Part shown: positions 45,930-55,292 of the stretch, piece by piece
How positions within the stretch are numbered: the stretch's first letter is position 1
Layout of the letters: the number at the start of each line of letters is the position of its first letter
Assembly: GCA_029262235.1 (NCBI GenBank)
Contig: JAJCZU010000002.1
Location: 558,001 to 622,000 of the forward strand
From: Candidatus Eiseniibacteriota bacterium
Lineage (GTDB): Bacteria; Orphanbacterota; Orphanbacteria; Orphanbacterales; Orphanbacteraceae
Direction: 5' to 3'
Length of the DNA: 64,000 nt
Position numbers and translations under genes: made by a program
Notes under the pieces: generated by a model
The model's database searches: none
What the model saw: only the letters and a program-made list of their open reading frames with translations
Told to the model about the DNA's origin: nothing

Positions 45930-47236
45930 CCGGCTTCGGAGAACACGACCTGATTCTTGCCGAGTCGTTTGGCTTCATAGAGGGCGGCATCGGCCCGTTC
46001 GATCAGTTCATGACGCACTTTGTCACGCCCGGGCGACCCGGCAATGTGATCGGGGAAGCAGGCGACACCGATCGAGAGTGTCAGCGTCAGACTGGTGCCC
46101 GCGCCCGTTCGGAGGCGCAAGGGGGAGTCCGCGATCTCGGATCGGAGCCGCTCGCAGATGATGCGACTCGACTCGAGCGGTGCGCCGGGCAGCAGGATGG
46201 CGAATTCCTCACCACCGTAACGCGTCACGAGATCGATTTTGCGGACGTTCTGGATCAGCAGGCCGGACACATGCGTGAGCGCGCGGTCGCCTACGGGATG
46301 ACCGTGCGTATCGTTGATCGCTTTGAAGTCGTCGAGATCGGCCATCGCGAGCGTGAGCGGAACGTTGTCGCGTTCGGAGCGCTCGAGTTCCCGCATGATC
46401 TGTTCGTCGAAGTATCGTCGTGTAAATGCCCCCGTAAGCGGATCGATGTAGATGAGACGCTCGAGCCTGCGTTCGCTCTGCACACGGCCGGCCGCGATCA
46501 GGAATAGAAACGCAACGGCGCGAAGAGCATTCTCGGTGTAGGGGCGCACGCGCCGGTCGAAAACGGCCGCCACGCCGAATGTATCGTTTTCGACGCGCAA
46601 TGGATAAAGCAGAAGCGAACCCCTGCGCGCCGGCAGAGTGCTTCGTTCTGATTCGCGAAGATCCTGCAGGTCAGGTATGTAGACGGGATCGCCCCCGTTC
46701 AGGAAGTGACGTTCGTACCCGAGCACATAAGGCGGGGGAATCGAGCCCGCCGGGGATCGCCATTCGTCCTGTTCACGGAGATAAAACTGCACGGATGAAA
46801 CGCCGAGCGACTCTTCGACCGTGGTTGCGATTCTCGCAAGCGACTCGCCGAGGTTCTGCTGCGGCATCCGCGTGGCCAGGTCGGCCAGCAGCGCTTCGAT
46901 GCGTCCCGAACTGTCGCGTGCGAGCAGTTCGCGCGCCAGACCGGGTGCGATGGGGCGGATGAATCGCTCGGGACCCCCGGCAGGGGGCAGGAGAAGGATC
47001 GACTCGAGGGAGCCCGTCCGGATGTAGCGGACCCCTTCGCCGGAATCTTCCCGGACGAACCGGCCGCGGGCGGCAAGCGCATCCAGTAGAATGCGGGCAG
47101 CCCTCCAGTGCTCGGTCGGCTCCTCGCGCGCAAGGCACTCCTCGGCAAGCCGCAGGAGAGGAGAATCAAGCGCCTCGAAATCCCCGGTAGGGGCTTTCAA
47201 TAATCTTTCGATCAACTGAGCGTAGGAAGACGACAT
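45905..47236 (-). CDS. Diguanylate cyclase with GAF-like sensor domain
   Basis: This 443-residue protein would make cyclic di-GMP. The GGDEF domain (about 260-430) has the active GGEEF motif at 341-345 and, exactly five residues before it, RKID (332-335), the RxxD product-inhibition site. Residues about 130-250 look like a GAF domain and the N-terminus is helical; no membrane segment is seen, so it senses a cytoplasmic signal. I place the start at ATG 47236 because the predicted promoter (47278-47307) excludes the upstream Met codons and AGGA lies a few bases before it. Confidence 0.92.
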   Translation of the reverse strand: MSSSYAQLIERLLKAPTGDFEALDSPLLRLAEECLAREEPTEHWRAARILLDALAARGRFVREDSGEGVRYIRTGSLESILLLPPAGGPERFIRPIAPGLARELLARDSSGRIEALLADLATRMPQQNLGESLARIATTVEESLGVSSVQFYLREQDEWRSPAGSIPPPYVLGYERHFLNGGDPVYIPDLQDLRESERSTLPARRGSLLLYPLRVENDTFGVAAVFDRRVRPYTENALRAVAFLFLIAAGRVQSERRLERLIYIDPLTGAFTRRYFDEQIMRELERSERDNVPLTLAMADLDDFKAINDTHGHPVGDRALTHVSGLLIQNVRKIDLVTRYGGEEFAILLPGAPLESSRIICERLRSEIADSPLRLRTGAGTSLTLTLSIGVACFPDHIAGSPGRDKVRHELIERADAALYEAKRLGKNQVVFSEAGQSPPASS

Positions 47237-47277
47237 AATATCCTGTTGTTCGTACATTGATGCGAAATGTCGCATAA

Positions 47278-47307
47278 ATTGTAGCATTTCTGATAACAGG
47301 CACGCAA
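47278..47307 (-). promoter_or_regulatory. Promoter of the diguanylate cyclase gene
   Basis: On the minus strand TTGCGT (complement of 47302-47307), an 18-base spacer and TACAAT (complement of 47278-47283) preceded by TGC form a good extended -10 promoter. The predicted leader is about 35 bases. Confidence 0.6.
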
Positions 47308-47351
47308 TCGCCGTGCCCCGCAAGCCTCGATAGCTCAAAGCATTGCGTCTA

Positions 47352-47360
47352 TGCTAAGGT
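47352..47360 (+). promoter_or_regulatory. Extended -10 upstream of the AftB-like gene
   Basis: TGCTAAGGT fits the local TGn-TAnnnT pattern and gives a leader of about 22 bases before 47389. No clear -35. Confidence 0.3.
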
Positions 47361-47388
47361 ACACCGCGAAAGGGGCGGCCGCATCCGA

Positions 47389-48882
47389 ATGCCACGAATC
47401 GAAAGTACGTTCGTACTCGTTCTCGCCGGGCTTCTGGTCGGCCATGCGCTGTTCTTCCATTATACCGTGGATGACGCATTCATCTCCTTCCGCTATGCCG
47501 AGAATTACGCGAGCGGCGACGGTCTCGTCTATAACGTCGGCGATCGTGTCGAGGGATACACGAACTTTCTCTGGACCGTGGGAATGGCCCTTGTTGCCGC
47601 GCTCGGCCAGGATCCACTGTTCTGGTCCCGCGTAGTCGGTCTGGCAGCCGGAATCGCGACGCTCTTCCTGAGCTATGCCGTCATTCGAAGACGGTGCCAC
47701 GATCACCCGGTAGCCATCCTCGCGCCGGTCGCACTCGCGGCAAACGGCGCGTTCGCACTCTGGTGTGCGGCCGGTCTCGAAACCTCCGCATTCACTTTCT
47801 TCGTGACGGCCGGCCTTCTCGCGGGCTCGAGCCACAAGCCGCGCGCGCCGATCTGGAGCGCCTGTCTTCTCGGCATTGCGGCCGTAACGCGACCCGAGGG
47901 TGCGCTGTTTTTCGCGATCGTATGGCTTCATTCCGCGTTCTCGCGCCGGCAGTCGCTCCGGACACTGGCGAACTCGGCCGCTCTTTTCGCGGCGCTCGTT
48001 CTTCCGCTTTACGCCTGGCGCTCCGGGTACTACGGCGAGCTGCTTCCGAACACCTGGTATGCGAAGTCGGGCGGCGGAGCCGACGCCATTTTCCGCGGCA
48101 TCCGGTATCTCGGGACGTACTTCGGGCCGTTCGGCGGCTGGACTTCCGCCGCGCTGGTTCCTCTCGTTTTCCTCGTGCGGCTGCGCTACTGGGAACGCAC
48201 GCTGCTTGCCGCGGTGATCGCATGGCTTCTCTATGTGGTTTCAGTCGGCGGGGACTCCCTCGCGTTCTATCGGTTTCTCGTGCCGATCATTCCCGCGATC
48301 ACGATTCTTGCGCTGTCCGGTGTCGCGAAACTCTTTCCCGCGATCGGGGGCGCGCGCGTTTCGCCCGGTCGCATGGCGCTGCTTTTCGTATTGCTTGCGT
48401 TGCCCGTCTATTCGTCGTTCCGGGGCCAGATGGCCGACTTCGTGACTGAGGACCGCGCTCGCATCGAGTATCACTGGAAAGTGATCGGTACCTGGCTCCG
48501 TGAGAACGCGGATCCGGACGCCACGATCGCGGTGACGACGGCCGGGGCGATCCCCTACTACTCGCGGCTCCGTACGATCGACATGCTCGGCATCACGGAC
48601 CGACATATCGCGCGCAGGAAGATGAAGGGAATGGGCCAGGGGTTCGCGGGGCACGAGAAGAATGACATGGCCTACGTTGTGAGGCAGCGCCCCACGTACA
48701 TCCTTCATTATACGTTCCTGCTGCCTGAGCCGACTTTTACGACCGGGCAGTTCAAGACTCCCTGGAATCCGGGACTCAAAGATCTGCTCGAGATGAAGGA
48801 GTTCGACGAGGCTTATCAGGGAGAAAGCGCGCCGATCGGTAAGATGCACTTTATATACTTTAAGCAAAAGGATTCCGAATGA
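47389..48882 (+). CDS. AftB-like GT-C membrane glycosyltransferase
   Basis: This 497-residue polytopic protein has the first-loop motif VDDAFISFRYAENYASGDG followed by VYNVGDRVEGYTNFLW (parts of one stretch near residues 26-65), typical of AftB-type arabinosyltransferases and related GT-C proteins that use lipid-linked sugars. The Asp-Asp pair is the expected catalytic/metal site. About ten membrane segments are followed by a soluble C-terminal domain of about 130 residues. Unlike its neighbours it has no TPR tail. The sugar and acceptor are unknown. It overlaps the next gene by four bases. Confidence 0.75.
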   Translation: MPRIESTFVLVLAGLLVGHALFFHYTVDDAFISFRYAENYASGDGLVYNVGDRVEGYTNFLWTVGMALVAALGQDPLFWSRVVGLAAGIATLFLSYAVIRRRCHDHPVAILAPVALAANGAFALWCAAGLETSAFTFFVTAGLLAGSSHKPRAPIWSACLLGIAAVTRPEGALFFAIVWLHSAFSRRQSLRTLANSAALFAALVLPLYAWRSGYYGELLPNTWYAKSGGGADAIFRGIRYLGTYFGPFGGWTSAALVPLVFLVRLRYWERTLLAAVIAWLLYVVSVGGDSLAFYRFLVPIIPAITILALSGVAKLFPAIGGARVSPGRMALLFVLLALPVYSSFRGQMADFVTEDRARIEYHWKVIGTWLRENADPDATIAVTTAGAIPYYSRLRTIDMLGITDRHIARRKMKGMGQGFAGHEKNDMAYVVRQRPTYILHYTFLLPEPTFTTGQFKTPWNPGLKDLLEMKEFDEAYQGESAPIGKMHFIYFKQKDSE

Positions 48883-51419
48883 GGATTTCGGGTGGGCTGC
48901 TCGTAGCACTCGCGTTCGTGTTCGCAGGCGTTGTCGCCATGCGCGACATCGCGAGCACGGATCTCGGCGTTCACGTTCGGACCGGAGAACGCATTCTTAC
49001 CGAAGCCTCCGTTCCGGCGCAGGACTCGTTCAGCCACACGGCGCGTGGCCGGCCTGCGGGCGTCGACCAGTGGGCCGGAAGCATTCTGCTCTATCTCGTG
49101 GACCGCGTCTCCGGTCCGCAGGGTCTCGTTCTTCTGCGCATGCTGCTCGTACTGGCCACCTTCGGCGCGCTGCTCGCCACCGCCTCGCTCGGTAAAACGA
49201 AACCGGAGTTCGGGTTCGCTGTTTTCGTCGTGCTCGGGGTCGTGGCCATGGCGCCGCTGCTGCTCCTGCGACCGTTCCTGTTCAACCTGCTTTTTCTTGC
49301 CATCACGGCGCATCTGCTCGAGTCGTATCGGGCAGGACAACGTGATTCGCTCTGGATCGCGCTGCTCGTCTTCGTGATCTGGTCGACGATCGATCCCGGA
49401 TTTCTGTACGGCGCGGCTTTCTTCGCCTGCTTCGTGATCGGAGAGGGCGCGGCCCGGCAGTTTACGGTTCTTGCCGGCGGTGAGAGACCGATGACGGTGT
49501 CGCGCTGGCGCCATATGGCGCTCGTGCTGGCTTGCGCGACGGCGCTTCCGCTCCTTCTGGCGCAATGGGTGCTTCCCGGGGGCGTACCCGCGCTGTTCGC
49601 TGCGCTTCCATACCCGAACCACGCGTTCTTTTCCGCCATCATTGACGAATACCAGCCGGCCGATTTCACGAGAGACCGGGCCTTCTTCGTCCTCTTCGGT
49701 CTGGCGCTGGCCGCCATGCTCGTCCGGAGCATAAGGGCACGAAAGATCGACCTTGCGAACGGCCTCGCTTTTCTGCTGTTTGCGATCCTCGCGATGCGTG
49801 CGATCCGTCTTGTTCCGCTGTTCGTTGTGATCTGCCTGCCGCCCGTGATCAGGGAAACGTCTTCCTGGCCCGGGCGATGGCTTCGCGGCCGCACCGCAAT
49901 CCGTACGGCGCTCTCGCTGGCTGGAATCGCGGGACTCGCGTTCCTCTCGCTCTGGTGGCGCGCGCACGATCCGCTTCACGGCCGGGGGCTCGATGAGCAG
50001 ATCTATCCGCTGGCGGCCTTTCGGTTTATCGAGGAGTACGACATTCCCGGGCCGCTGTTTCATGCCGAGCAGTACGGCGGACCGCTGCTCTGGTATTTCG
50101 GGAGTACGCGCCCTGTCTTCATCGATGGACGACTTGCGGTTTTCGGCGAAGACTTTCGTCGCGACGCTTACTTCGCCATTCTCGGAGGGGCTCCCGGCTG
50201 GGAGCATCAGCTGGATCACTTCGGGATCAATACGCTTCTACTTCGTCGCGGCAATGCGGCAGGGCGCGACAGGATCGGATCGCTCGCCCGCGAGAGCGAG
50301 GCATGGACACTCGCCTGGTTCGATGACGTCACGATGATGTACGTGCGCCGAAGCGCGATCGCGGGACGCGATGATCTGGTCAATCTGGACGCGCTCGACC
50401 CCGAGATCGACATCATTCCGACCACCGTGCAGCAGGAGCTTGCCATGTGGGAAGCGCTCGATATGTGGATTCCCGTGAGAAGGTCGGCGCGCGCCTATGA
50501 GATTGCATGGAAACTGCTCGAGAGGCGCGAGGACTGGGAGCAGATTGCGATGACGAGCGGGCTCGAGTCGATTGCTACGCCCGAAACGGCTCCGTTCTTC
50601 TATCGTCTGCGCGGCGATGCCCGATTCTCGCTTCGTCGGTTCGTGTGGGCCGGAAATGACTGGGTGAAATCGGGGAGCCTCGCAGCGAGAAGTGCGCTCG
50701 GTCTGTTTTCGTTTCTCGATGATCGAAGCATGAATGACATGGCTGTCGGGATCGAAGATCGTCCGCGCGAGTATGCGAGGCTGGCGTCGCTTCTGCTGAA
50801 CGCAAAAGAGGCCGTCGCCGCGACCGATCTCTTTCGCGAGGCTTACGCCATCACGCACTCGCCGTATGACGCGAACGGAATCGCCTGGGCGATGCTCGAG
50901 GCGGGGGATACGGGTGGCGAGGCCCTTGCGCCGGCTCGTGAGGCCGCGGCCGCGGAGCCCGGGAACGGCTGGTTTCGCGGAACGCTTGGCCGGGCTCTGA
51001 GCGCTGCCGGGCAACAGACAGAGGCGGAGCAGGAACTCATCCGCGCGACGCAGTTGATACCCCCCGACGACTATATTGCACGGGGCAAAGCGCACGCACG
51101 GCTTGTGCTCTTCTACAGCTCCCTCGGCGGGCGCGAAGCGGATGCCGTGCGGGCGGGGATCGATGCTCTGCTCGTCGATGCCAAAACCTCGCTGCGTCCC
51201 GAAGTCGTCCGCGTTGTCATGAACGCGGGCGGCGAATCCGAACTCGACCGGATCATGGAACGACTCTGCTACGACCTCGGGCTCGGCACGCACATGGGGC
51301 CCGAGCACGCGCATATGGGCCATGGCGATATGCCCGCCGAACTCAAGTTCCGCCTGCTGACCGACGCGGGCTTCGATCCCCCTCTCCCCGAGGCGCCGGG
51401 AGAGCACGGCGGCCATTGA
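48879..51419 (+). CDS. Large GT-C-like membrane protein with helical-repeat tail and His/Met-rich end
   Basis: This 846-residue protein has about ten membrane segments in residues 1-370. The first external loop reads DLGVHVRTGERIL and then VPAQDSFS, a pattern shared by uncharacterised GT-C-like proteins. The rest is soluble, with TPR-like helices at about 620-740. Near residues 805-815 there is a His/Met-rich run (THMGPEHAHMGHGDM) and the protein ends GEHGGH; these could bind a metal. Function is not known; the overlap with the AftB-like gene suggests joint work on the same glycan. Confidence 0.6.
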   Translation: MRISGGLLVALAFVFAGVVAMRDIASTDLGVHVRTGERILTEASVPAQDSFSHTARGRPAGVDQWAGSILLYLVDRVSGPQGLVLLRMLLVLATFGALLATASLGKTKPEFGFAVFVVLGVVAMAPLLLLRPFLFNLLFLAITAHLLESYRAGQRDSLWIALLVFVIWSTIDPGFLYGAAFFACFVIGEGAARQFTVLAGGERPMTVSRWRHMALVLACATALPLLLAQWVLPGGVPALFAALPYPNHAFFSAIIDEYQPADFTRDRAFFVLFGLALAAMLVRSIRARKIDLANGLAFLLFAILAMRAIRLVPLFVVICLPPVIRETSSWPGRWLRGRTAIRTALSLAGIAGLAFLSLWWRAHDPLHGRGLDEQIYPLAAFRFIEEYDIPGPLFHAEQYGGPLLWYFGSTRPVFIDGRLAVFGEDFRRDAYFAILGGAPGWEHQLDHFGINTLLLRRGNAAGRDRIGSLARESEAWTLAWFDDVTMMYVRRSAIAGRDDLVNLDALDPEIDIIPTTVQQELAMWEALDMWIPVRRSARAYEIAWKLLERREDWEQIAMTSGLESIATPETAPFFYRLRGDARFSLRRFVWAGNDWVKSGSLAARSALGLFSFLDDRSMNDMAVGIEDRPREYARLASLLLNAKEAVAATDLFREAYAITHSPYDANGIAWAMLEAGDTGGEALAPAREAAAAEPGNGWFRGTLGRALSAAGQQTEAEQELIRATQLIPPDDYIARGKAHARLVLFYSSLGGREADAVRAGIDALLVDAKTSLRPEVVRVVMNAGGESELDRIMERLCYDLGLGTHMGPEHAHMGHGDMPAELKFRLLTDAGFDPPLPEAPGEHGGH

Positions 51420-51426
51420 CGGCTCC

Positions 51427-51455
51427 TTGCGGCGCGGCGCGAAAACCGCTACCCA
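51427..51455 (+). promoter_or_regulatory. Possible promoter of the cytoplasmic HtrA-like gene
   Basis: TTGCGG (51427-51432), a 17-base spacer and TACCCA (51450-51455). The last -10 base is A rather than T, so this is weaker than the other promoters listed. Confidence 0.3.
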
Positions 51456-51475
51456 TCTACACAATCCGCCCCTGA

Positions 51476-52501
51476 ATGGTGACTATCGTGCTGCAGCCGG
51501 AATTCATACGCGGCCGGGCATCCTGGCCCGATCCGCATCGAACGCATGTTGATCAGGAAGCACCCTCGGGCGCACTGCTTGACGCCTATTCCCGTGCGGT
51601 CATTCGTGCGACGGAGGCCGTGAGTCCCTCGGTGGTTCACATCGAAGTAAGCGCCCGCTGCAGTTCCCGGAAGAGCGCGTCCGGCGCGGGATCGGGTTTC
51701 TTCTTCACGCCGGACGGGCTGATCCTCACGAACAGCCACGTGGTGCACGGGGCTCACAGGATTCATGTGACGGACAGCGAAGGCGCTCGCTTTCGCGCGG
51801 ATCTCGTAGGGGACGATCCTCACACGGACCTTGCCGTCATCCGCGTGGAAGGCGGGAACCGCCCGGCTTCGCCCTTCGCGGAACACGCGCCCCGCGCGGG
51901 ACAGCTCGTGATCGCGATCGGCAATCCGTACGGGTTCCAATGTTCGGTGACGGCGGGCGTCGTGAGTGCGCTCGGCCGGTCGCTGCGTGCGAAGAGCGGC
52001 CGCCTGATCGACAACGTGATTCAAACCGATGCTGCGCTGAACCCCGGCAACAGCGGCGGCCCTCTCGTGAACTCCGCGGCCGAGGTCGTCGGCGTCAATA
52101 CGGCGATGATCCGACCCGCGCAGGGGATCTGTTTCGCGATCGGCGCGGACACGGCGCGCCACGTGGCCACCTATCTGATTCGAGATGGAGCGATTCATCG
52201 CGGGTACCTGGGCTTCGCGGGGCAGAACATCGATCTTCATCGACGCACGATTCGGTATCATGATCTCGCCATCGAGTCGGGAATTCTCATCGTCTCGCTC
52301 GAGCCCGCCAGCCCGGTGACGGCCGCGGATCTGCGTGAAGGTGACATCGTGATCGGGGCCGACGGCAATCCCGCGCGCTCCCTGGACGATCTTCACCGCG
52401 CCCTTACGGAGTGGGACGGAGAATCGGGGATCGAACTCGATGTCGTGCGACGCACGCAGAGAATCCGGCGGCTCGTGGTACCTCAGCTTCTGAAAGGATA
52501 A
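51476..52501 (+). CDS. HtrA-like serine protease without a signal peptide
   Basis: This 341-residue S1C protease has the full triad: His88 (TNSHVV), Asp118 (HTDLAVI) and Ser193 (NPGNSGGP), and a C-terminal PDZ domain (about 250-335). Unlike the HtrA at 8.7 kb it has no signal peptide or membrane segment, so it should act in the cytoplasm unless the start is wrong. The ATG at 51476 has no good ribosome site; GTG 51479 is an alternative that does not change topology. It lies alone between the GT-C pair and valS. Confidence 0.88.
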   Translation: MVTIVLQPEFIRGRASWPDPHRTHVDQEAPSGALLDAYSRAVIRATEAVSPSVVHIEVSARCSSRKSASGAGSGFFFTPDGLILTNSHVVHGAHRIHVTDSEGARFRADLVGDDPHTDLAVIRVEGGNRPASPFAEHAPRAGQLVIAIGNPYGFQCSVTAGVVSALGRSLRAKSGRLIDNVIQTDAALNPGNSGGPLVNSAAEVVGVNTAMIRPAQGICFAIGADTARHVATYLIRDGAIHRGYLGFAGQNIDLHRRTIRYHDLAIESGILIVSLEPASPVTAADLREGDIVIGADGNPARSLDDLHRALTEWDGESGIELDVVRRTQRIRRLVVPQLLKG

Positions 52502-52581
52502 GCCGGTTCGCACCCTCATTCCGGGGGACATGGCGGACGCGCTCGACCCGCACCGTGGAGACACGGCCTAAGGCCTTGCGG

Positions 52582-52610
52582 TTGCTGGGTTTCAGACCCT
52601 GTGCTACCCT
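52582..52610 (+). promoter_or_regulatory. Promoter of valS
   Basis: TTGCTG (52582-52587), a 17-base spacer and TACCCT (52605-52610) preceded by TGC. The predicted leader is only about 20 bases, too short for a T-box. Confidence 0.55.
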
Positions 52611-52636
52611 TCTCCACCTAAAGGAGAACCGGAACC

Positions 52637-55264
52637 ATGTCCCCCGAACTGTCGAAGACATACGAAGCCTCTTCGGTCGAGCCGAAGTGGCAGGAGCACT
52701 GGCATAAAGAGGCCGTTTACCGCACGCGCGTGAACCCCGACAAGAAGCCTTACGTCATTTATATCCCGCCGCCGAACGTGACGGGCGTGCTGCATATGGG
52801 GCACGTGCTGAACTACACGATTCAGGATGTGCTGACGCGCTGGAAACGGATGCAGGGCTTCGAAGCGCTCTGGCTGCCCGGGCTCGATCACGCCGGCATC
52901 GCGACGCAGAACGTTGTCGAAAAGGCCCTGCGCAAAGAGGGTAAGTCGCGCCACGACCTCGGCCGCGAAAAATTCGTCGAGCGCGTGTGGCAATGGAAAG
53001 AAGAGCACGGCGGAACGATTCTCGATCAGTTCCGCAAGCTCGGCGCCTCGTTCGACCTCGAGCGCCTTCGTTTCACTCTCGACGAAGACTACAGCCGCGC
53101 CGTTCTCGAAGTGTTTGTTCGTTTACACGAAAAGGGTCTCGTTTATCGCGGCAACTACATCGCGAGCTGGTGCCCGCGCTGCCAGACCGTGCTTTCGGAT
53201 GAAGAAGTCGATCACGTCGAACGAAACGGCAAGCTCTGGCACGTGCGCTATCCGCTTACGGACGGCTCCGGCCATGTCGAAGTGGCAACCACGCGCCCGG
53301 AAACGATGCTGGGCGATACGGGCGTCGCGATTCATCCCGATAACCCGAAGACGAATCATCTGAAGGGGAAGAAGGCGCTGCTGCCGCTCCTCGACCGGGA
53401 ACTGCCGATCGTCGAGGACGAGCGCGTCGATCCGGAGTTCGGAACCGGCGCCGTGAAAATGACGCCGGCGCACGATCCGCTCGATTTCGAGATCGGCAAG
53501 GATCACGGGCTCGAGCCGATCAAGATTTTCGAACCGGACGCGACCGTGAAGGACGGGATCGGGCGTTTCGGCGGACTCTCGCGCGAAGAAGCGCGTAAAG
53601 AAGTGCTGAAGGATCTCGAAGCCGGCGGATTTCTCGTGAAAGACGAGAAGCACAGGAACTCGATCGGGATCTGCTATCGCTGCGAGACGGTGGTCGAGCC
53701 GTGGCTTTCGGAGCAGTGGTTCATCGCGATGAAGAAGCTGGCCGAGCCCGCTGCGCAAGCGGTGCGTGACGGCGAGGTCACGATCTTCCCCGAGCGCTGG
53801 GAGAAGGTCTACTTTCACTGGATGGACAACATTCGCGACTGGTGCGTTTCGCGCCAGCTCTGGTGGGGGCACCGGATTCCCGCCTGGTACTGCGACGCGT
53901 GCGACACCGTGCACGTTTCGATCGAAGCGCCGGCCGCGTGCACGAGCTGCGCGAAGACCGCGTTCCGCCAGGACGAAGACGTGCTCGACACATGGGCGAG
54001 CTCATGGCTCTGGCCGTTCGCGACACTCGGCTGGCCGCAGAAGACGCCCGAGCTGCAGTATTTCTTCCCGTCCAACATTCTTGTTACGGGCAGCGAGATC
54101 ATCTTCTTCTGGGTCGCGCGCATGATCATGGCTTCGCTCGAGTTCATGGGCGAAGTTCCGTTCAAGGAAGTATTTCTGCACGGAATCGTGCGTGATCAGA
54201 AGGGGCGCAAGCTCTCGAAATCGCTCGGTAACTCGCCCGACACGCTCGAGATTCTGAAGAAGTACGGGGCCGACGCGGTTCGCTTCTCCACGATCCTCAC
54301 GACGCCGAGCGGACAGGACGCGATCTTCTCCGAAGAGAAACTCGACACCGGTCGCCGCTTCGCGAACAAGATCTGGAACGCGACGCGCTTCGTGATGCCG
54401 CACATTCAGAACGTGAGCGGGCTTTCATCGCCGCCGGAGTCGCTTCCGCTTCCGGAACGGTGGCTCCTGAGCCGTCTGACCGAAGTGCAGGGAACGGTGA
54501 CCGCGCATCTCGACAAGTCGAGTCTGAACGAAGCGGCGTACGCCGTGTATGATTTTCTGTGGCACGACTACTGCGACTGGTTCGTCGAGATGTCGAAGGG
54601 GGCGATGGCGGACGAAGAGAATGTCGCCACGCGCGAAACGCTGCTCCACGCGCTGCGCGAAGGAGTGCGGTTGCTCGCGCCGTTCATGCCGCATTTGAGC
54701 GAGGAACTCGGCACGCATCTCGGCTTCGATGGCCTCGTTTCGCTGTCCGCATGGAATGACGGTGCGGGCGGTTTCCGTGATCCCGGCGCCGAGATCGAAA
54801 TGGAGATCGTGCAGGAACTCGTAACGGCGATCCGCACGATCCGGTCGGAATCGAACGTGCCGCCGAACGAACGTGTAAACGTTTATGTCCGTTTTCTCGA
54901 CGATACGGCCAGGGACCCCGCGAATCGTGAGAGGGAGCACGTGCTTGCGCTCGCGAAGGCGGAGAACCTTCACCTGGACGGTTTCGACGCGAAGCCTTCA
55001 GGGTGCATCGCAATGGTCACCCGGCGCATGGAAGTCGCGATCCCGCTGGAGGGCCTCGTCGATCTCGACAAGGAACGCGAGCGTCTGCAGAAGGAAGTCG
55101 AAAGGCTCACCGGCTTGCTCGCGAGCGTGGAAAAGAAGCTCGGGAACGAAAACTACGTGAAGCGCGCGCCAGAAGAAGTCGTTGCGAAGGATCGTGAGCG
55201 CGCGTCGCGTACAGCGGAAATGCTTGACCGGGTCGAACAGAACCTGGCGAGCCTCTCTCGATAG
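52637..55264 (+). CDS. valS: Valyl-tRNA synthetase
   Basis: This 875-residue class I synthetase charges tRNA-Val with editing of threonine. The HIGH motif is HMGH at 53-56 and the KMSKS motif is KLSKS near 524-528. The connective editing domain (with ATTRPETMLGDT) and a C-terminal coiled-coil arm (DKERERLQKEVERL) are present; length is normal. ATG 52637 has AAGGAGAA seven bases upstream. Genes for a DUF4139 protein, RodZ-like protein and UvrB follow on the same strand with short gaps. Confidence 0.97.
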   Translation: MSPELSKTYEASSVEPKWQEHWHKEAVYRTRVNPDKKPYVIYIPPPNVTGVLHMGHVLNYTIQDVLTRWKRMQGFEALWLPGLDHAGIATQNVVEKALRKEGKSRHDLGREKFVERVWQWKEEHGGTILDQFRKLGASFDLERLRFTLDEDYSRAVLEVFVRLHEKGLVYRGNYIASWCPRCQTVLSDEEVDHVERNGKLWHVRYPLTDGSGHVEVATTRPETMLGDTGVAIHPDNPKTNHLKGKKALLPLLDRELPIVEDERVDPEFGTGAVKMTPAHDPLDFEIGKDHGLEPIKIFEPDATVKDGIGRFGGLSREEARKEVLKDLEAGGFLVKDEKHRNSIGICYRCETVVEPWLSEQWFIAMKKLAEPAAQAVRDGEVTIFPERWEKVYFHWMDNIRDWCVSRQLWWGHRIPAWYCDACDTVHVSIEAPAACTSCAKTAFRQDEDVLDTWASSWLWPFATLGWPQKTPELQYFFPSNILVTGSEIIFFWVARMIMASLEFMGEVPFKEVFLHGIVRDQKGRKLSKSLGNSPDTLEILKKYGADAVRFSTILTTPSGQDAIFSEEKLDTGRRFANKIWNATRFVMPHIQNVSGLSSPPESLPLPERWLLSRLTEVQGTVTAHLDKSSLNEAAYAVYDFLWHDYCDWFVEMSKGAMADEENVATRETLLHALREGVRLLAPFMPHLSEELGTHLGFDGLVSLSAWNDGAGGFRDPGAEIEMEIVQELVTAIRTIRSESNVPPNERVNVYVRFLDDTARDPANREREHVLALAKAENLHLDGFDAKPSGCIAMVTRRMEVAIPLEGLVDLDKERERLQKEVERLTGLLASVEKKLGNENYVKRAPEEVVAKDRERASRTAEMLDRVEQNLASLSR

Positions 55265-55292
55265 AACGCCCTATTTCCCTGGAGGGAAACAG

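Noticed and set aside
48816-50219. 467-codon minus-strand frame opposite the GT-C pair
   Set aside because: Composition is Arg/Glu/Gln-rich and repetitive, as expected from the complement of a membrane protein gene.
52502-52636. T-box riboswitch before valS
   Set aside because: The predicted leader is about 20 bases and no T-box core sequence is present.
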